From positions 109,577,802 to 109,641,801 of the forward strand of contig OV884058.1 of the NCBI GenBank assembly GCA_930367215.1: a DNA stretch of 64,000 bases, read 5' to 3'. This DNA comes from Pollenia angustigena. Its lineage: Eukaryota > Arthropoda > Insecta > Diptera > Polleniidae. The notes under the pieces were generated by a model. The model saw only the letters and a list, made by a program, of their open reading frames with translations. It did not search any database and was not told where the DNA came from. Position numbers and translations under genes: made by a program. Of this stretch, positions 1 to 10,632 are shown in pieces; positions within the stretch are counted from its first letter, which is position 1, and each line of letters starts with the position of its first letter.

Positions 1-784
1 TTCACAGTAATAATGCATGATTCTTGTAAAGAGATCTGAAAACAATATAACCCAGTTGTTTTACTTGTCGATGGCGAGTCGTTATAAGATCTGTAAAATC
101 TTTTTGAAAACTTTCCAACTGGTATCTCAAGCATCATTCTCAAACTGGAGTGCCTTGTGTTTCAATTTATGATATAAACAATAAGACTTTTTTCAGTTTT
201 CTTTTTTTTTTTTTTCTTGCAAAAAGTTTTGCATAAAACCGTAGATAAATTCATAAATATATAAAGAAGGATGATTGTTTATGATGATGGAACAATTTTA
301 TTTAATTTTTTTTCTTTATAAATTTCTTTTTTTTCTTTCTTTATACTTAAAACTTTAAAAAGTTTTGTAAGTGTGTATAAAACTTTAAAATGTTGGTGGT
401 ATATGAGCCGTTAAAGTATTACTGCCGTGATTTACACTTCATAATTTTGTAGTTTTTTTTTTATGAGCAGCATTGATTTCGGTTAAAAGTTTTAAATTAT
501 AAACTGTGTTTTTATGGTTGGAGAGCAAACATTTTTTTTAATGCAGTGAATTATTGCATGAAATTTCAATCGTTTGATCACACTTATTGATCTCAAAAGC
601 AAAGTGTTATAAATAAGCGATTTTCAGTTAGCAACTGTGATTTGAAATACGCTACAAATGGGTTTGCTACCGAGGAGCCAGGATGAATATTTTTAAAAAA
701 GGATTCGTAATATTTTGATATCTTCAACGCATTATCATTTAATCTAGAAAAAGAAAAAATATAATTAGATATGGGCACAACCAA
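1..784. other. AT-rich sequence without a recognisable feature
   Basis: I see poly-T and poly-A tracts and no conserved reading frame, RNA gene or terminal repeat here. The longest frame (593-784, minus) has no recognisable motif and is treated as chance. Confidence 0.5.
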
Positions 785-1451
785 GGCTGTGGAGTCGGAG
801 TCGAAGTACCCACAAAAACTCGCGATACGACTCCAAAATTTTTGAACTTTGCATATGTTAATATAATAAGCTCAATGCGGAACGTATTAAGCGGCCCATA
901 AACTTGCAATAAAATGACTTTTGATTTTTATTGCACAACGAAAAGAAGTGCAATAAGATTTTACGATGAACGAACCTGATTTTTATTTTGTTGTAAAAAA
1001 TCTAAACCATTTTTTAATTTAATAAATAAAGAAATGAGTTTTATGTTCTATCTACACATGGGTGTTTCGCTTTATTGCACATCTTGCTGAGCGATTTTCG
1101 TATTAATTGCGGCGGCGGTTCAATTTACCGACTACTGCTTAATTGAGTTCCCGTTTAATTGCGTCAAAAGTCGTGCATTTTTAGAAACTCAATTAAGCGG
1201 AAATAACTGTAATATGGCAAATAACAAATACAGTTATATTGTATAATAGATGGGGCGGGGCGCATTAAAATTTAAATATCAAATTGTAATTTTGAAAGAA
1301 ACATTTTTTTGCTATATTAAACCATTTAAAATGTTCATACTGCATTAAAAAGAAGAGTTTCAAGTCAAATAAGGTTAGAGTTGGAGTCGGACTATACAAT
1401 TTTCAGCAGTTGGTGTTGGAGTTAGAACTATTTTTTGACGACTCCACAGCT
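785..1451. mobile_element. TIR repeat with GGCTGTGGAGTCG ends
   Basis: The left end reads GGCTGTGGAGTCGGAGTCG and the right end is its inverse (CGACTCCACAGC), giving terminal inverted repeats of about 13 bp around ~667 bp of non-coding DNA. The right part of the element recurs inverted at 31243-31594 in the right arm of the large duplication. I could not find a clean target-site duplication, so the superfamily is left open. The outer limit of the inverted duplication (~1105) falls inside this element. Confidence 0.55.
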
Positions 1452-1476
1452 CAGGTCACAAATAGAGTTCTTAACT

Positions 1477-1694
1477 GAACAACCTAAACAAAAGCGGCAA
1501 ACGTTTTTTTAAAAATGAAAATTTTATTTAAATACAATTTCAATAAAACAAACCGACATAGCGATCTGTCAAATAAGATTTATCAGCCGGGTGGTTTCTA
1601 ATTCGCATTCTAATGGTTTGTTTCGTATAAATTGTATGCAAATGAGAAGTTTTGACATACAAAAAACGCTTCCGCTCTTATTTAGGTAGCTCAG
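1477..1694. mobile_element. 218-bp MITE private to the left arm
   Basis: The ends form an inverted repeat of about 30 bp: GAACAACCTAAACAAAAGCG at the left, and GAGCTACCTAAATAAGAGCG as the reverse complement of the right. TAACT is duplicated on both sides (1472-1476, 1695-1699). The right arm has the empty site with TAACT once, next to 31228. No coding capacity. The superfamily is undetermined because the duplication is 5 bp and slightly ambiguous. Confidence 0.75.
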
Positions 1695-2046
1695 TAACTT
1701 TCCGGAGTTTCTTCATTCCCGGTAGAGAATTTCTTCTCTAGTAGAATTTTTTGTGAAGAATAATTTCATTAGTTATTGACAATCAATGGTTATTTCATTC
1801 AACAAAACGTGCATAATTGGGGGGGAACAAAATTAAGCGTTTTCATTGTTTAGAATTTTCCTATATTAGAGTCAAACAGAAGTTGTGCCAAAGTGCTTAG
1901 TATCGTCGCTAGATCTCCTTCTCATTAAAAGAAATGTAAGTTAAATTATCGCTGCGAAATGTGGCTCCAGTTAAGGGCCTCGTCTCTAACGTCAACGCGT
2001 ACAGTTCGGATCAACTGTACTGTTTTCCTTACAAAGCTTATGTTAA

Positions 2047-2739
2047 CCCTTTCGGTTATTCTATGCCATATGGCATGGTGCTTTTTGCAAGCCCCTGTTT
2101 GGGACAAAATAGTTAGAAATTAATTTTTTTGATAATTTTGTATTTTTATTTAATGCTTTTTATAGAAATTGAAAAATAAAATATTTTGATTGGTACACCC
2201 AATGCATTCTGATGGGCCAGAAAGCAAACATGCCTTTCGAGATTTGTATTTTACGAAGTTGAGAAAAAGTTAGATTCTTAGTGTTGTTCAAAGAAGGTGT
2301 CCGATTTTTTTAAAAACATACTATGCCATTTGGCATAGATTTTATTCAGAGGAAAAATTTGATTATATAGAAATGTACATTTGTACATACATATAAAATA
2401 AATGATCGTGTTTTTTAATTCATTTTTCTTTCTGACTGTAGAATAATAGCTTTATTTTATAAAGAAAACGCATTTGAATATTTTTTTGATAAAATAAATC
2501 TTCTATAAATCTTTCTGATTATACAATTTTTGAAATTGAATTAAAAAATTTTAATTAAAATTATTTCTTTTTTCCTTTAAATAGATTCTATGCCATATGG
2601 CATGATGCTCAATAACCACTTTTGCTACAAAATTTTAAAAAAATTATTATTGATAGTTAATGCCAAAAGGTTTAATAGTTATTTTATTGAAAAAAAAAAA
2701 ATTTTTTTAATCAAAAACATAACAGAAGTACCGAAAGGG
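2047..2739. mobile_element. piggyBac-like non-autonomous element (TTAA target)
   Basis: The element is 693 bp and flanked by TTAA on both sides (2043-2046, 2740-2743). Its ends are CCCTTTCGGTTATTCT and, in reverse complement, CCCTTTCGGTACTTCT. The right arm shows the empty site with a single TTAA near 30884. TTAA duplication with CCC-starting TIRs is the hallmark of the piggyBac superfamily. It has no transposase. It carries three copies of a palindromic ATGCCATATGGCAT-like motif near 2063, 2325 and 2590, which could be transposase-binding or hairpin sites (inference). Confidence 0.8.
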
Positions 2740-3108
2740 TTAAATAATTTCTAGTACGTAACGTTTCGTTGAAGATGAACCTGAGAAAGTTAAAATTTGT
2801 ATCCGTTTTTACTATCAGCTGTTATCAGCTGTTAAGAATTTTACGTTTGTTTATGTTTATTGATAAAGCGAATATTTCATCGACGCATACGAGATTTTTT
2901 TTTTGTATTTTTAAACAGAACGCACAAATAACAAAATCTAAAAATAATTAATTTTGTACATGCATACATACATATGTATAAGAATTTTGGCAAATAGAAA
3001 ATTTTGTTTAACACATTTCAACACGTTTGACGACAAGCTGGTTTTTACAAGCAAAAATGTTTACGATTGTTGTTAGTGTATAACTTATTTAGGGGTTGTT
3101 AGCACTAC

Positions 3109-3743
3109 AGGAGCGTATAGACGACATGTTTTTGTCATCTGACATGTCAAATTTCCCACTGCAAAACACATACATGTCGTGTGTTACCTTTTTAACTTTG
3201 CTTCTGTAAAAGTCAGACGCAAAGTCATCTGACAAAATTTCCATTAGAGCGTGCTCTATTTTCTTCTGACAAACCATCTGACATCATAAATCTATGCCGA
3301 GAAGAAACTGGCAGCGGCGTCAATTATTGACGGAATCATTAGCCGGCTGAAGTTAATATTTTACAATACCAAGATATGTATGCTCATCTCACCATTGAAT
3401 ATAATTTATGTAAATATATACATAAAAACCGTTTCATTTTAAAATTCTAAATTATTATCTTTAACATAAAAGAAAAAAATGTTAAGATGGCTAAATTATT
3501 TTACGGCGCAAATAAATATTTTCGTGGCGGCAGCAAGCTATTTTGAAACCGAGAACTACTTTGGTTTCTGCAATAACAATGCGAAAAAAAACAGAGACAA
3601 TGTCAGAAGCAAATTACATGTACGTTTGTGACCGAATATTATAAACCTTATGTAAAACAGCAATTTTGACAGACATGAACAATTACATGTGACTTGAAAA
3701 TTTGACATGTCAGATGACAAATACATGTCGTGTACGGGCGCCT
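3109..3743. mobile_element. 635-bp TIR element with long ACATGT-rich ends
   Basis: The left end starts AGGAGCGTATAGACGACATG. The reverse complement of the right end starts AGGCGCCCGTACACGACATG, and the match extends for about 48 bp. TAC is duplicated on both sides (3106-3108, 3744-3746). The right arm has the uninterrupted site (CACTACGGAAT-type sequence, near 30530). The AGGNGC start and 3-bp duplication recall the PIF/Harbinger-like MITE inside U2 copy A, so a related transposase is possible. No coding capacity. Confidence 0.75.
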
Positions 3744-3861
3744 TACGGAATGAATGCATATCGTTAAGGACTACCAACAATTTTAAATGTGTTTTCAAAT
3801 GTAAAAGTAGCTACCTAAAGATTTTTTTGGTTTGCTAGACTAAAAACTGTTGAAATTTTCC

Positions 3862-3888
3862 TAATAATTTCCATTCAGTTAATATTTA
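3862..3888 (+). promoter_or_regulatory. PSEA-like element of U2 copy A
   Basis: A block containing TAATTTCCATTCAGTTAATA lies 39 to 65 bp upstream of the U2 start. The same block at the same spacing precedes all four U2 copies while surrounding bases vary. Fly snRNA genes use a PSEA near this position that binds SNAPc. No TATA box follows at the U6 position, which fits RNA polymerase II transcription. Confidence 0.65.
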
Positions 3889-3926
3889 GTTATACTTATA
3901 AAGTTCGATTTGAGCATGATTTAGTT

Positions 3927-4390
3927 ATCGCTTCTCGGCCTTATGGCTAAAGGCGCAACCATAATGTGCTTAAGTTGGCTTAAGCAAATGTGCGAATACA
4001 TGTAAATCATATGAGGCAAACCATATTGAACTTAAAGAAAATTTTTGTTAAGTTTTATGAAACTGTCATTTGCTTAAGCAAAGTGCGAAACTGATCGCAC
4101 ATTCCGTACGGAATCAAATGTTTTTTGATTTTGTTTTTACTTTTTAAATACATTTGAGAGGCTTTTTATTAAATTTTGACAGTAGGTTAAGCAAGACTAT
4201 GCATATTATGGTTGGCCCTTAAGATCAAAGTGTAGTATCTGTTCTTATCAGCTTAACATCTGATAGATCCTCCATCGGAGGACAACAAATGTTAAACTGA
4301 TTTTTGGAAATAGACGGAATGTTTAGGGGCTTGCTCCACTTCTGTCACGGGTTGGCCTGGTATTGCAGTACCGCCAGGAATTCGGCCCAA
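3927..4390 (+). pseudogene. U2: U2 snRNA copy A, split by a MITE
   Basis: Nucleotides 1-24 of U2 lie at 3927-3950 and the remaining 168 nt at 4223-4390. A 269-bp MITE plus a duplicated TAA sits between them. Without the insertion, the 192 nt are identical to U2 copy D, including the GTAGTA branch-site recognition sequence, the Sm-type ATTTTTGG and the CCTGG/CCAGG stem IV. The break falls between stem I and the branch-site region. A transcript from the intact upstream PSEA would carry the MITE inside it, so a functional U2 RNA is unlikely. The insertion must post-date the A/D duplication. Confidence 0.93.
3951..4219. mobile_element. PIF/Harbinger-type MITE inside U2
   Basis: Ends are AGGCGCAACCATAATGTGC and, in reverse complement, AGGGCCAACCATAATATGC. 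TAA is duplicated (3948-3950, 4220-4222). Two more copies at 10633-10894 and 28624-28886 have TTA duplications and near-identical ends. A three-base TWA duplication is characteristic of PIF/Harbinger. The family is ~262-269 bp, non-coding, and has CTTAAG-rich subterminal sequence. Confidence 0.85.
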
Positions 4391-4418
4391 TATAAAAATC
4401 AATTTCAAATTAGAAATA

Positions 4419-5090
4419 CAGGCATGTTCTGAAAATCACTTTTTCGTAAAGTGATTTGAAATCACTAAAAAGGTGTTCTGCCCACAAAAATTTTTGAAAT
4501 CTCGTGATTTAAAACCGGCTAGCTTACAGCGTGACGATTTCAAATCACTTGTAGTTTTTAAGCATTTCTTTTTTGAAATCTATAATAAAATTATCACATA
4601 CACATTAAATGATCTGTCCTTGATTTGTTTTTGCATTTAAATTAATTATTTTACACGGAAGAACCTTTAAATTTACAAATTTAGGAAGCCGCTTAATTTT
4701 TTGCAAACGCTGTTTTAGTTTTGTTTACATTGTTCGTGATTTACTTTTTGTCAATGGTTGCCAGAGCAAAGAAGTCTTAAAGTCGTTTAGCATATGACTA
4801 ATTTCTTCAATTATTTTGTTAAAAAAAACTAAAAGTAAACGATAATTATAAAGTTTGATTGGTTAAATTTTAATACACGAAGGTAAAAAATATGTGAAAA
4901 TGGCAGCCATACATCCTAAATGAATGGCAACATTTTAAAAAGAAGCGCACAGTTTTTTCTCGTGGTTTAGAACAATGAAAATCACGACTAAAAATTAAAA
5001 ATCTCGTGATTTTCAGAACACCAAAATATTTCTCGGGTGATTTCAAAATCGTTCGTGATTTTAAATCACCGTGATTTCAGAACATGCCTG
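4419..5090. mobile_element. 672-bp TIR element, CAGGCATGTTCTGA ends
   Basis: The left end reads CAGGCATGTTCTGAAAATCAC and the right end is its inverse (GTGATTTCAGAACATGCCTG), with further subterminal GTGATTT/AAATCAC repeats. ATA is duplicated on both sides (4416-4418, 5091-5093). The right arm shows the empty site with ATA once, near 30130. No coding capacity. The 3-bp duplication is compatible with a Harbinger relative, but I cannot assign the superfamily. Confidence 0.75.
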
Positions 5091-5592
5091 ATAGTAAATA
5101 ATTTTCAAATGGTTCCTATTCACAGAGAACTCAGTTTCAATATTGCCATAACCAGAGTTACCGTTGGAAATTTTCGAAAAAAAGGTGATTTCCCAGAAAA
5201 AGGGTCAAGTTTTTTATGCGCATTATTTATTTCCCATTTAAATGAACATATTTTTTTTATAAGCAAACAAAAAATAATATTTCAGGTAGGAAGAGCTCAA
5301 AAAACTTAATTTTTTTTATGGAATGCTCTGTCCCAGTGTTGAAAAATTTAGTACTTTGGTACTTTTTTCAGTACTTTTTCATATTAAAAATACCGCAGTA
5401 CCCCCGCGTTGTTTTCAGTACTTTTTGGTCATCATGTGTTTGTTGCAAAACTTATGTTGTTTTATTTTAAAAATAATGTTAATATTAAAATGCAAAGCGT
5501 GGACGCCAGGATTCATATTTTGCTTTCCAGAATGTGATATTTATTCTTACAAGTGGCAAGAAAATTTATAAAAAGGGATGCAGTGGATAATA

Positions 5593-6849
5593 AAGGGTGG
5601 TTAAATTTCAAGGGCCGATGTTGATTTTGAATAAAACACAAACTATTTAGGAAATTATTGTAATTTTATTTTATTATGATATATTGGTATTACTCAATTA
5701 TGTATGGAACAAAATATCGGCCAAATGGGCGCCGCGACCACGACGGCACACCTCCATCCGATGGTCCAAATTTTCGATGACCCTGAGGCATAATGGAGGT
5801 TCTATGCCGTTAATGTGCCGAATTATCTCATCCTTTAGCTCTTGAATTGTTGCTGGCTTATCGACGTACACCTTTTCTTTCAAATAACCCCAAAGAAAAG
5901 AGTCCAACGGTGTCAAATCACATGATCTTGGCCGTCAATTGACATCGCCATTACGTGAGATAACACGGCCATTGAATTTGTTGCGCAAAAGAGCCATTGT
6001 TTCGTTAGCTGTGTGGCAAGTGGCACCGTCCTGCTGAAACCACATATCGTCCACATCCATATCTTCCAATTCGGGCCATAAAAAGTTCGTTATCATCTCA
6101 CGATAGCGAACACCGATGATGCCGCCAGCCCATAAACCGCACCAAACAGTCACTCTTTGTGGGTGCATTGGTTTTTCGACAATCACTCTTGGATTCTCAT
6201 TCGCCCAAATGCGGCAATTCTGTTTATTGACGAATCCACTGAGGTGAAAATGTGCCTCATCACTGAAGATGATTTTCTTCGAAAATTGATCATCCACTGT
6301 TGCCATTTCTTGCCACCATTCTGCCCATTCATGACGTTTGGAATGGTCAAGAGGCTTTAGTTCTTGAGCCAATTGCACCTTGTAAGCATGTAAATGCAAG
6401 TCTTTATGCATAATGTTCATCAACGACGAGCGTGAGAGGTGCAATTGTTGGGCACGACGACGAGTTGAGGTGGACGGCTCTTCAGCCACACTATCTCGAA
6501 CAGCAGCAATATTTTCTGCAGTACGAGCTGTACGAGCATGCACTGGTGTTCTCACATCTTCTACAGACCCGGTTTGCTCGAATTTTTCCACAATTTTTGC
6601 GATTGTACGCACATTTGGACGATCAAATTGACCAAAAAAAATCACGAAGTGCACGATATGCATTTTGATTTGAACGCCCATTTTCATAATAAGTCTGGAT
6701 AACTTTAACACGTTGTTGGATTGTGTATCTCTCCATGGTTCAAATTGAGTAAGTCTGAAATAGAGAAATGTCAAATAAAATTCGGAAAAAAACTTGGCGT
6801 TTAGGTGTGGTTCACATTCAACATCGGCCCTTATAATTTAACCACCCTT
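5593..6849 (-). mobile_element. rosa-like mariner element
   Basis: TIRs start AAGGGTGGTTAAATT and share a GGGCCGATGTTGA block further in. TA is duplicated on both sides (5591-5592, 6850-6851). The element is 1257 bp and encodes one transposase on the minus strand. It is the innermost layer of a mariner-in-hAT-in-hAT nest. Confidence 0.9.
5698..6774 (-). pseudogene. DD41D mariner transposase, one nonsense codon
   Basis: A cut-and-paste transposase of the IS630-Tc1-mariner superfamily, read as one frame of about 358 codons. The catalytic aspartates are D172 in FSDEAHF, D249 in FQQDGAT and D291 in CDLTPLD. Counting the stop position, 41 residues separate the last two, which is the DD41D spacing I recall for rosa-type mariners of tephritids. 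The N-terminal helix-turn-helix part is weakly preserved, with SARTAENIAAV-like and RRRAQQL motifs around residues 84-110. The frame is broken by one TGA at codon 280, where the family normally has tryptophan after GDVN. The loop between WAGGIIG and VRYREM looks shorter than usual, suggesting a small deletion. It ends normally with a ...LADILFHT tail. It is therefore a recently inactivated copy. Confidence 0.88.
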
Positions 6850-7193
6850 TATGTTAGTGCAAAATTTAAATGAAAACAATATTTCTAGAAACACGCAATG
6901 TTAAGGAAATGGTTTATGAAGTAAAAGAAACTGCGAAATCATATTATTCATCAATTTGCGAAACATTAAGAACTAAAGTTTTTTTGAAAATAAATCCTTA
7001 AAATATGGCTTTAGAAAAAACCAATAGCATAATACTGTTGTTATTAATGTTATTTACAAACGATAAAGAAAACTATAATAATATCAATTCTCAATTCCGT
7101 GTTCTAGCGGATCTTTCAGAAAAAGCATTTCAGAACTGAATATATTAAAATTTCCTGAAAATTTATAGCCAATATAAAAATCAACACTAATGT

Positions 7194-7430
7194 TTGCTGA
7201 CATTTCACATATTGGTTATGGTATTTTATGGATACCACATTTCTGAGCAAAAATTGAACGCACATTTTCAAATCCAAAATGATGTAAAAAGCAAAGGAAG
7301 AAATCGTTTACACGTAGAAACTGTTTCAAGTTTGATAAAAACTAAAGATCTATTAAAATCAACTGGTGGTTGCTGTTGTAGTTATAATATTTCATATGAT
7401 CTCTTAAAGGAAATTTGCTTTATCTTATAA
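7194..7430 (+). pseudogene. hAT transposase C-terminal remnant
   Basis: This fragment lies inside the hAT at 5334-8006. It contains DVKSKGRNRL followed by HVETVSSLIKTKDLL, which resembles the hATC dimerisation region (K-S-K-x-RNRL..E..L). The upstream SSA-ER-F signature is not recognisable. The rest of the transposase is lost or too decayed to follow across the mariner insertion. Confidence 0.5.
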
Positions 7431-7781
7431 CACTGAATTAAAACCTTTATTTTTAAACATTAATGTTTTTGGCTCACACACTTGCAATATAACTGTTAAA
7501 TTTTATCGCCAATGTGCATGTGATTTTCGAAGGTGACATAATATATTGGCAAGAATCGAAATCGGAAAGAAGTGCAATCTACTGTGAAATGTGTTGCCAA
7601 CAATGTACAATGTTGTTTTTGAGTTCCGCCATATTTTTATTAAACCCATTGTGCCACTTATTAAATAATAATATAGGACAATATAGAAATAATATGGCGG
7701 ATAACATGGATGGGGCGCTTGACGCTTATGTATAACAGAAATATTATTTACATGTGTACGTCAAATATAAATACTGTTTTC

Positions 7782-7811
<30 letters not shown>
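7782..7811. repeat. (TTA)n microsatellite
   Basis: About ten uninterrupted ATT units within the nested hAT. Confidence 0.9.
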
Positions 7812-7812
<1 letters not shown>

Positions 7813-9100
7813 TTCCCGTAGTTCCTAGCTGGAACTTAGGTTTTCTATTAAATACTTAGATAAATGAATTCCAATAAAATATTTTTTGCTCCTTTAATTT
7901 TCATAAATTATTGTTTTTTTTTTAAACAAAAAGTACCATTTGGTGGGAAAAATACTCTTTTAGTTGAAGTTCAGTACCATTTCAAAATTTCAATTTTGCA
8001 ACACTGCTCTGTCCTGTTTTAAACACCTGACAAAAAGTTTATTCTTTATCATTATAGCTAATTTTTAATACTTTTTATGTAATTTTCCGATTTAGCGATG
8101 TCAAATAAATTTTAGTGTTTGATTTAAATTTTGCAATCGTTCGCGAATTGTAGCCATTTTCTCGATTAAAGTGATTTTTTCCTGTAAGTGTCAGATTTTT
8201 TAAAGCTTTTACGATTTTTAATAAATATAAGACTTTGCTACCATATCGCTGTTACCAAATTCCGAATTTCCGCTAATTTAGCAATTTTTACCTCTTGTTC
8301 TCATTCCTGTTAGGGCACTCTCAACACTGTCGATTCAAAAGGGCGGCGAAAAGTTCAATACCTTTTGCCATTATTAAGGGCGAATTTTTTTGAATAAAAC
8401 ATGCTTCTCTTTAAGAGAGCAAAACACCAAATTGCATTTTTTTAATAAAATGTCAAATTTTTGTTTTGAAAAGAAACCACCGTAAAAAATAACAAATATT
8501 TATATGAGTTATGGTTGCTTTTAGGGAAATTGTACTTTACTATCAAAAATCAAGGAGACGAAAGCATGGAATTGTAAGTTTATACTTTGAGTCTGTTCCA
8601 TATCAAGCAATGCTTATTTCGAAAACATTTGTTTGGCACTGCTGTTCCGCAGTGTTGACTAAAAACAAAATGTGAGAGCTATTTCCAAAAAAGGGTCAAA
8701 AAGTGTCACAAAATAGGTGATAATGATACAAAAGTATAATTTAAAAAAGGGGGCATAAAAGGTATCAACACCGTCGAAAAAGGGTCAAATTGATACTTTA
8801 GTATCACAACGGTAACGCTGGCCATAACTGATTGATGAGAATATGCCAAAACTTCAAAAAAATATGCTTAAATCTGCTAAATCGTAAAATGAAGTAAATT
8901 TGCTAAAAATATAGATCCCAGATTCATTTTATACCTTATCCCCGAACATTCCCGCAGATCCTTAAAAATATGAAATGAAATGAAATTTTCAGGTTTGCCG
9001 TTAATTTTAAAAAAAACAACTTTATCGTAATAAAAAATGCAAAAGGACCTATGATTATTAAAAAAATTTCAAGTGCGATAACCATATTTATTATCAATAA

Positions 9101-9600
9101 TTAGTATTGGGGTTAATTTATTGAACTATTTATGGTTTTTAATCTAGATTTTTGATATTTTAATCAGTACATTGAATTTAATTTTTCTTGAAATTAAAAA
9201 GAATTTTACAACATAAAATGAATTAAAATTTATTGATAACTATTCACTCTTGAATGAGCTGGGAACCGAAATCAGGTTTTCACGGACAGGTTGCCTTTAC
9301 GTTTCGATTGTAACCACAAGCTCTTCAGAGGCGTTTGCCGTTTAACACTCACCGCCATTGACGACGGCTGGTATTCAATAGTCAAACATCAATCTTTAAA
9401 CCAAATGGTATTTTAACTTTGGTAGATTGAAATTTATTTTTTAATGATTATCTATTTTAATTGATTTACTTTTTCTTCCTTAATTGTGTTTTTTCTTACT
9501 TTTTGTCAAGAATTCTTCTTAAAGTCCAAAGTACATTTTTCTGTTTTTCATGTTTTTGTCTTTCTTTTTCTTGTTAACCTTTTTCAGCACAAGTTTTATT
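9101..9600. repeat. Single old copy of the tRNA-like-core repeat
   Basis: This region aligns by eye along its length with one unit of the palindrome at 45016-46975. Shared stretches include TTGAACTATTTATGG, the degraded tRNA-like block around 9255-9330, GCCGTTTAACACTC and the AGAATTCTTCTT stretch. It is more diverged than the 45-kb units, so it is an older insertion of the same family. The B-box-like core is damaged here. Confidence 0.7.
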
Positions 9601-9723
9601 AGTATTTATTATCATCTATTAAATGGAGTGCGATTTGGCCATAAAATAAACAAATTTTTTTCAAGTATAAAATGGTGTCGGAAAAATTTTTTTTTTTTTG
9701 AAAGTGAATAAGTCCATTTTTAA

Positions 9724-9800
9724 TAATAACCAAATAATAATTGCAATATGAAAGTTGTTTTAATTATAACTTTCATCTTGCAATTCTTATTTGGTTATTA
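9724..9800. repeat. 33-bp inverted repeat (hairpin)
   Basis: The sequences at 9724-9756 and 9768-9800 are inverted copies with only a few mismatches (TAATAACCAAATAA... / ...TTATTTGGTTATTA), separated by 11 bp. It could be a tiny foldback MITE; I see no flanking duplication. Confidence 0.75.
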
Positions 9801-10578
9801 TGACACTGCATTTTAGCAGATTTAGCCAGTGACAAATCATTAAAAACAACATGTCAAAAGTAATGAACCGAACAAAAGTTTTTGTAAAACTAGTATGAAA
9901 AAAATGCTCCTTTTGAAACAATTTATTTATTTGAAAAAAAGGAAGACCTAAAAACCTCAGCAGAATTCCTTTATTGCCACTATGTAAAACTTCAAGACCG
10001 ATAATAAAAGAGAAATATAATGATTTGATGAGTTGACTGCCCGCACAGAGCCTTTCATTGCGGCTTTTATTGTCATTCTGAAGACATTCGTAAATCAAAA
10101 GAAGTAAGCAGTTTGGAAGAAAAGCTAAACCTAGTAACACCACAAAAGGATTGGCAAAAAAGCAGAAAATAAAGGCGATAAATAGGAAGGATGAAAGAAT
10201 TTGTATTTGAAAATTTACAAAACTTAAACACTTTATCAGCTACAATAGATAAAGTGTAAAATTAGTTATGATATAAAATGATGTAATGTGATTAAGATTA
10301 CATTGTATTATTAAATTACTCTAAATTTAAAAAAAATAAAAATATTTTAATTTTTTTTTTTTTTTTTAATAAAAAAAATTGTTTCGAATGGATGAGCAAG
10401 AACACCTGATGGGCCAAAATTACAAATTTTGAACGCCTCTAACTCAGAACTTTTTGACCGATCTTGTTGAAAATTTGTGTTTAAACTACTATCCAATAGA
10501 GCTAACCTTGGTGCAAATTTCACGCACATCTAACGACATCTACTTCAAAAAGGGTCACTTGACATGAAACGCCCCTAC
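9801..10578. other. No recognisable gene
   Basis: A 118-codon minus-strand frame (9787-10143) has hydrophobic stretches but no family signature, and its 3' end runs into the hairpin at 9724-9800. I treat it as uncertain. The rest is AT-rich. Confidence 0.4.
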
Positions 10579-10632
10579 TGTATAAGAATTTTGGCAAAGA
10601 GAAATTTTTTTTAACACATTTCAACACCTTTA

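Larger units (their letters stand above)
5334..8006. mobile_element. Nested hAT element with mariner inside
   Basis: TIRs are CAGTGTTG/CAACACTG, extending into CAGTGTTGAAAAATT. The 8-bp sequence CTCTGTCC is duplicated (5326-5333, 8007-8014). The right arm retains the empty site with a single copy near 28155. The element is 2673 bp, of which 1257 bp is a nested mariner. It retains a decayed hAT C-terminal dimerisation region at 7194-7430 and is no longer autonomous. Confidence 0.85.
1105..8812 (+). repeat. Left arm of large inverted duplication carrying U2 copy A
   Basis: This arm matches the reverse complement of 27364-31594. Removing its six private insertions (1477-1694, 2047-2739, 3109-3743, 3951-4219, 4419-5090, 5334-8006) leaves about 2.5 kb. 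Removing 28244-30010 from the other arm leaves about the same. Alignment was by eye. Outside the insertions the arms differ by scattered substitutions and small indels, while the U2 body is identical in both. The outer boundary is near 1105 and the inner boundary is the end of the hAT at 8812. Confidence 0.85.
5154..8812. mobile_element. Outer hAT element, shared by both duplication arms
   Basis: Ends are CAGAGTTACCGTTGG at the left and CAACGGTAACGCTG at the right. The 8-bp sequence GCCATAAC is duplicated (5146-5153, 8813-8820), as expected for hAT. Without the nested hAT at 5334-8006 it is about 1 kb and non-coding. It carries internal AAAAAGGGTCAAA-type motifs near both ends. The same element occupies the orthologous site 3' of U2 copy D (27364 to ~30085), where the U2-proximal terminus has been deleted. 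Further members are at 33339-35700 and, as a fragment, at 11175. Confidence 0.85.

Noticed and set aside
6157..6668. Plus-strand frames opposite the mariner transposase
   Set aside because: Shadows; the catalytic motifs are on the minus strand.
9787..10143. 118-codon minus-strand frame with hydrophobic stretches, membrane-protein-like
   Set aside because: No family motif, its 3' end runs into a hairpin repeat, and AT-rich DNA gives Phe/Leu-rich chance frames.
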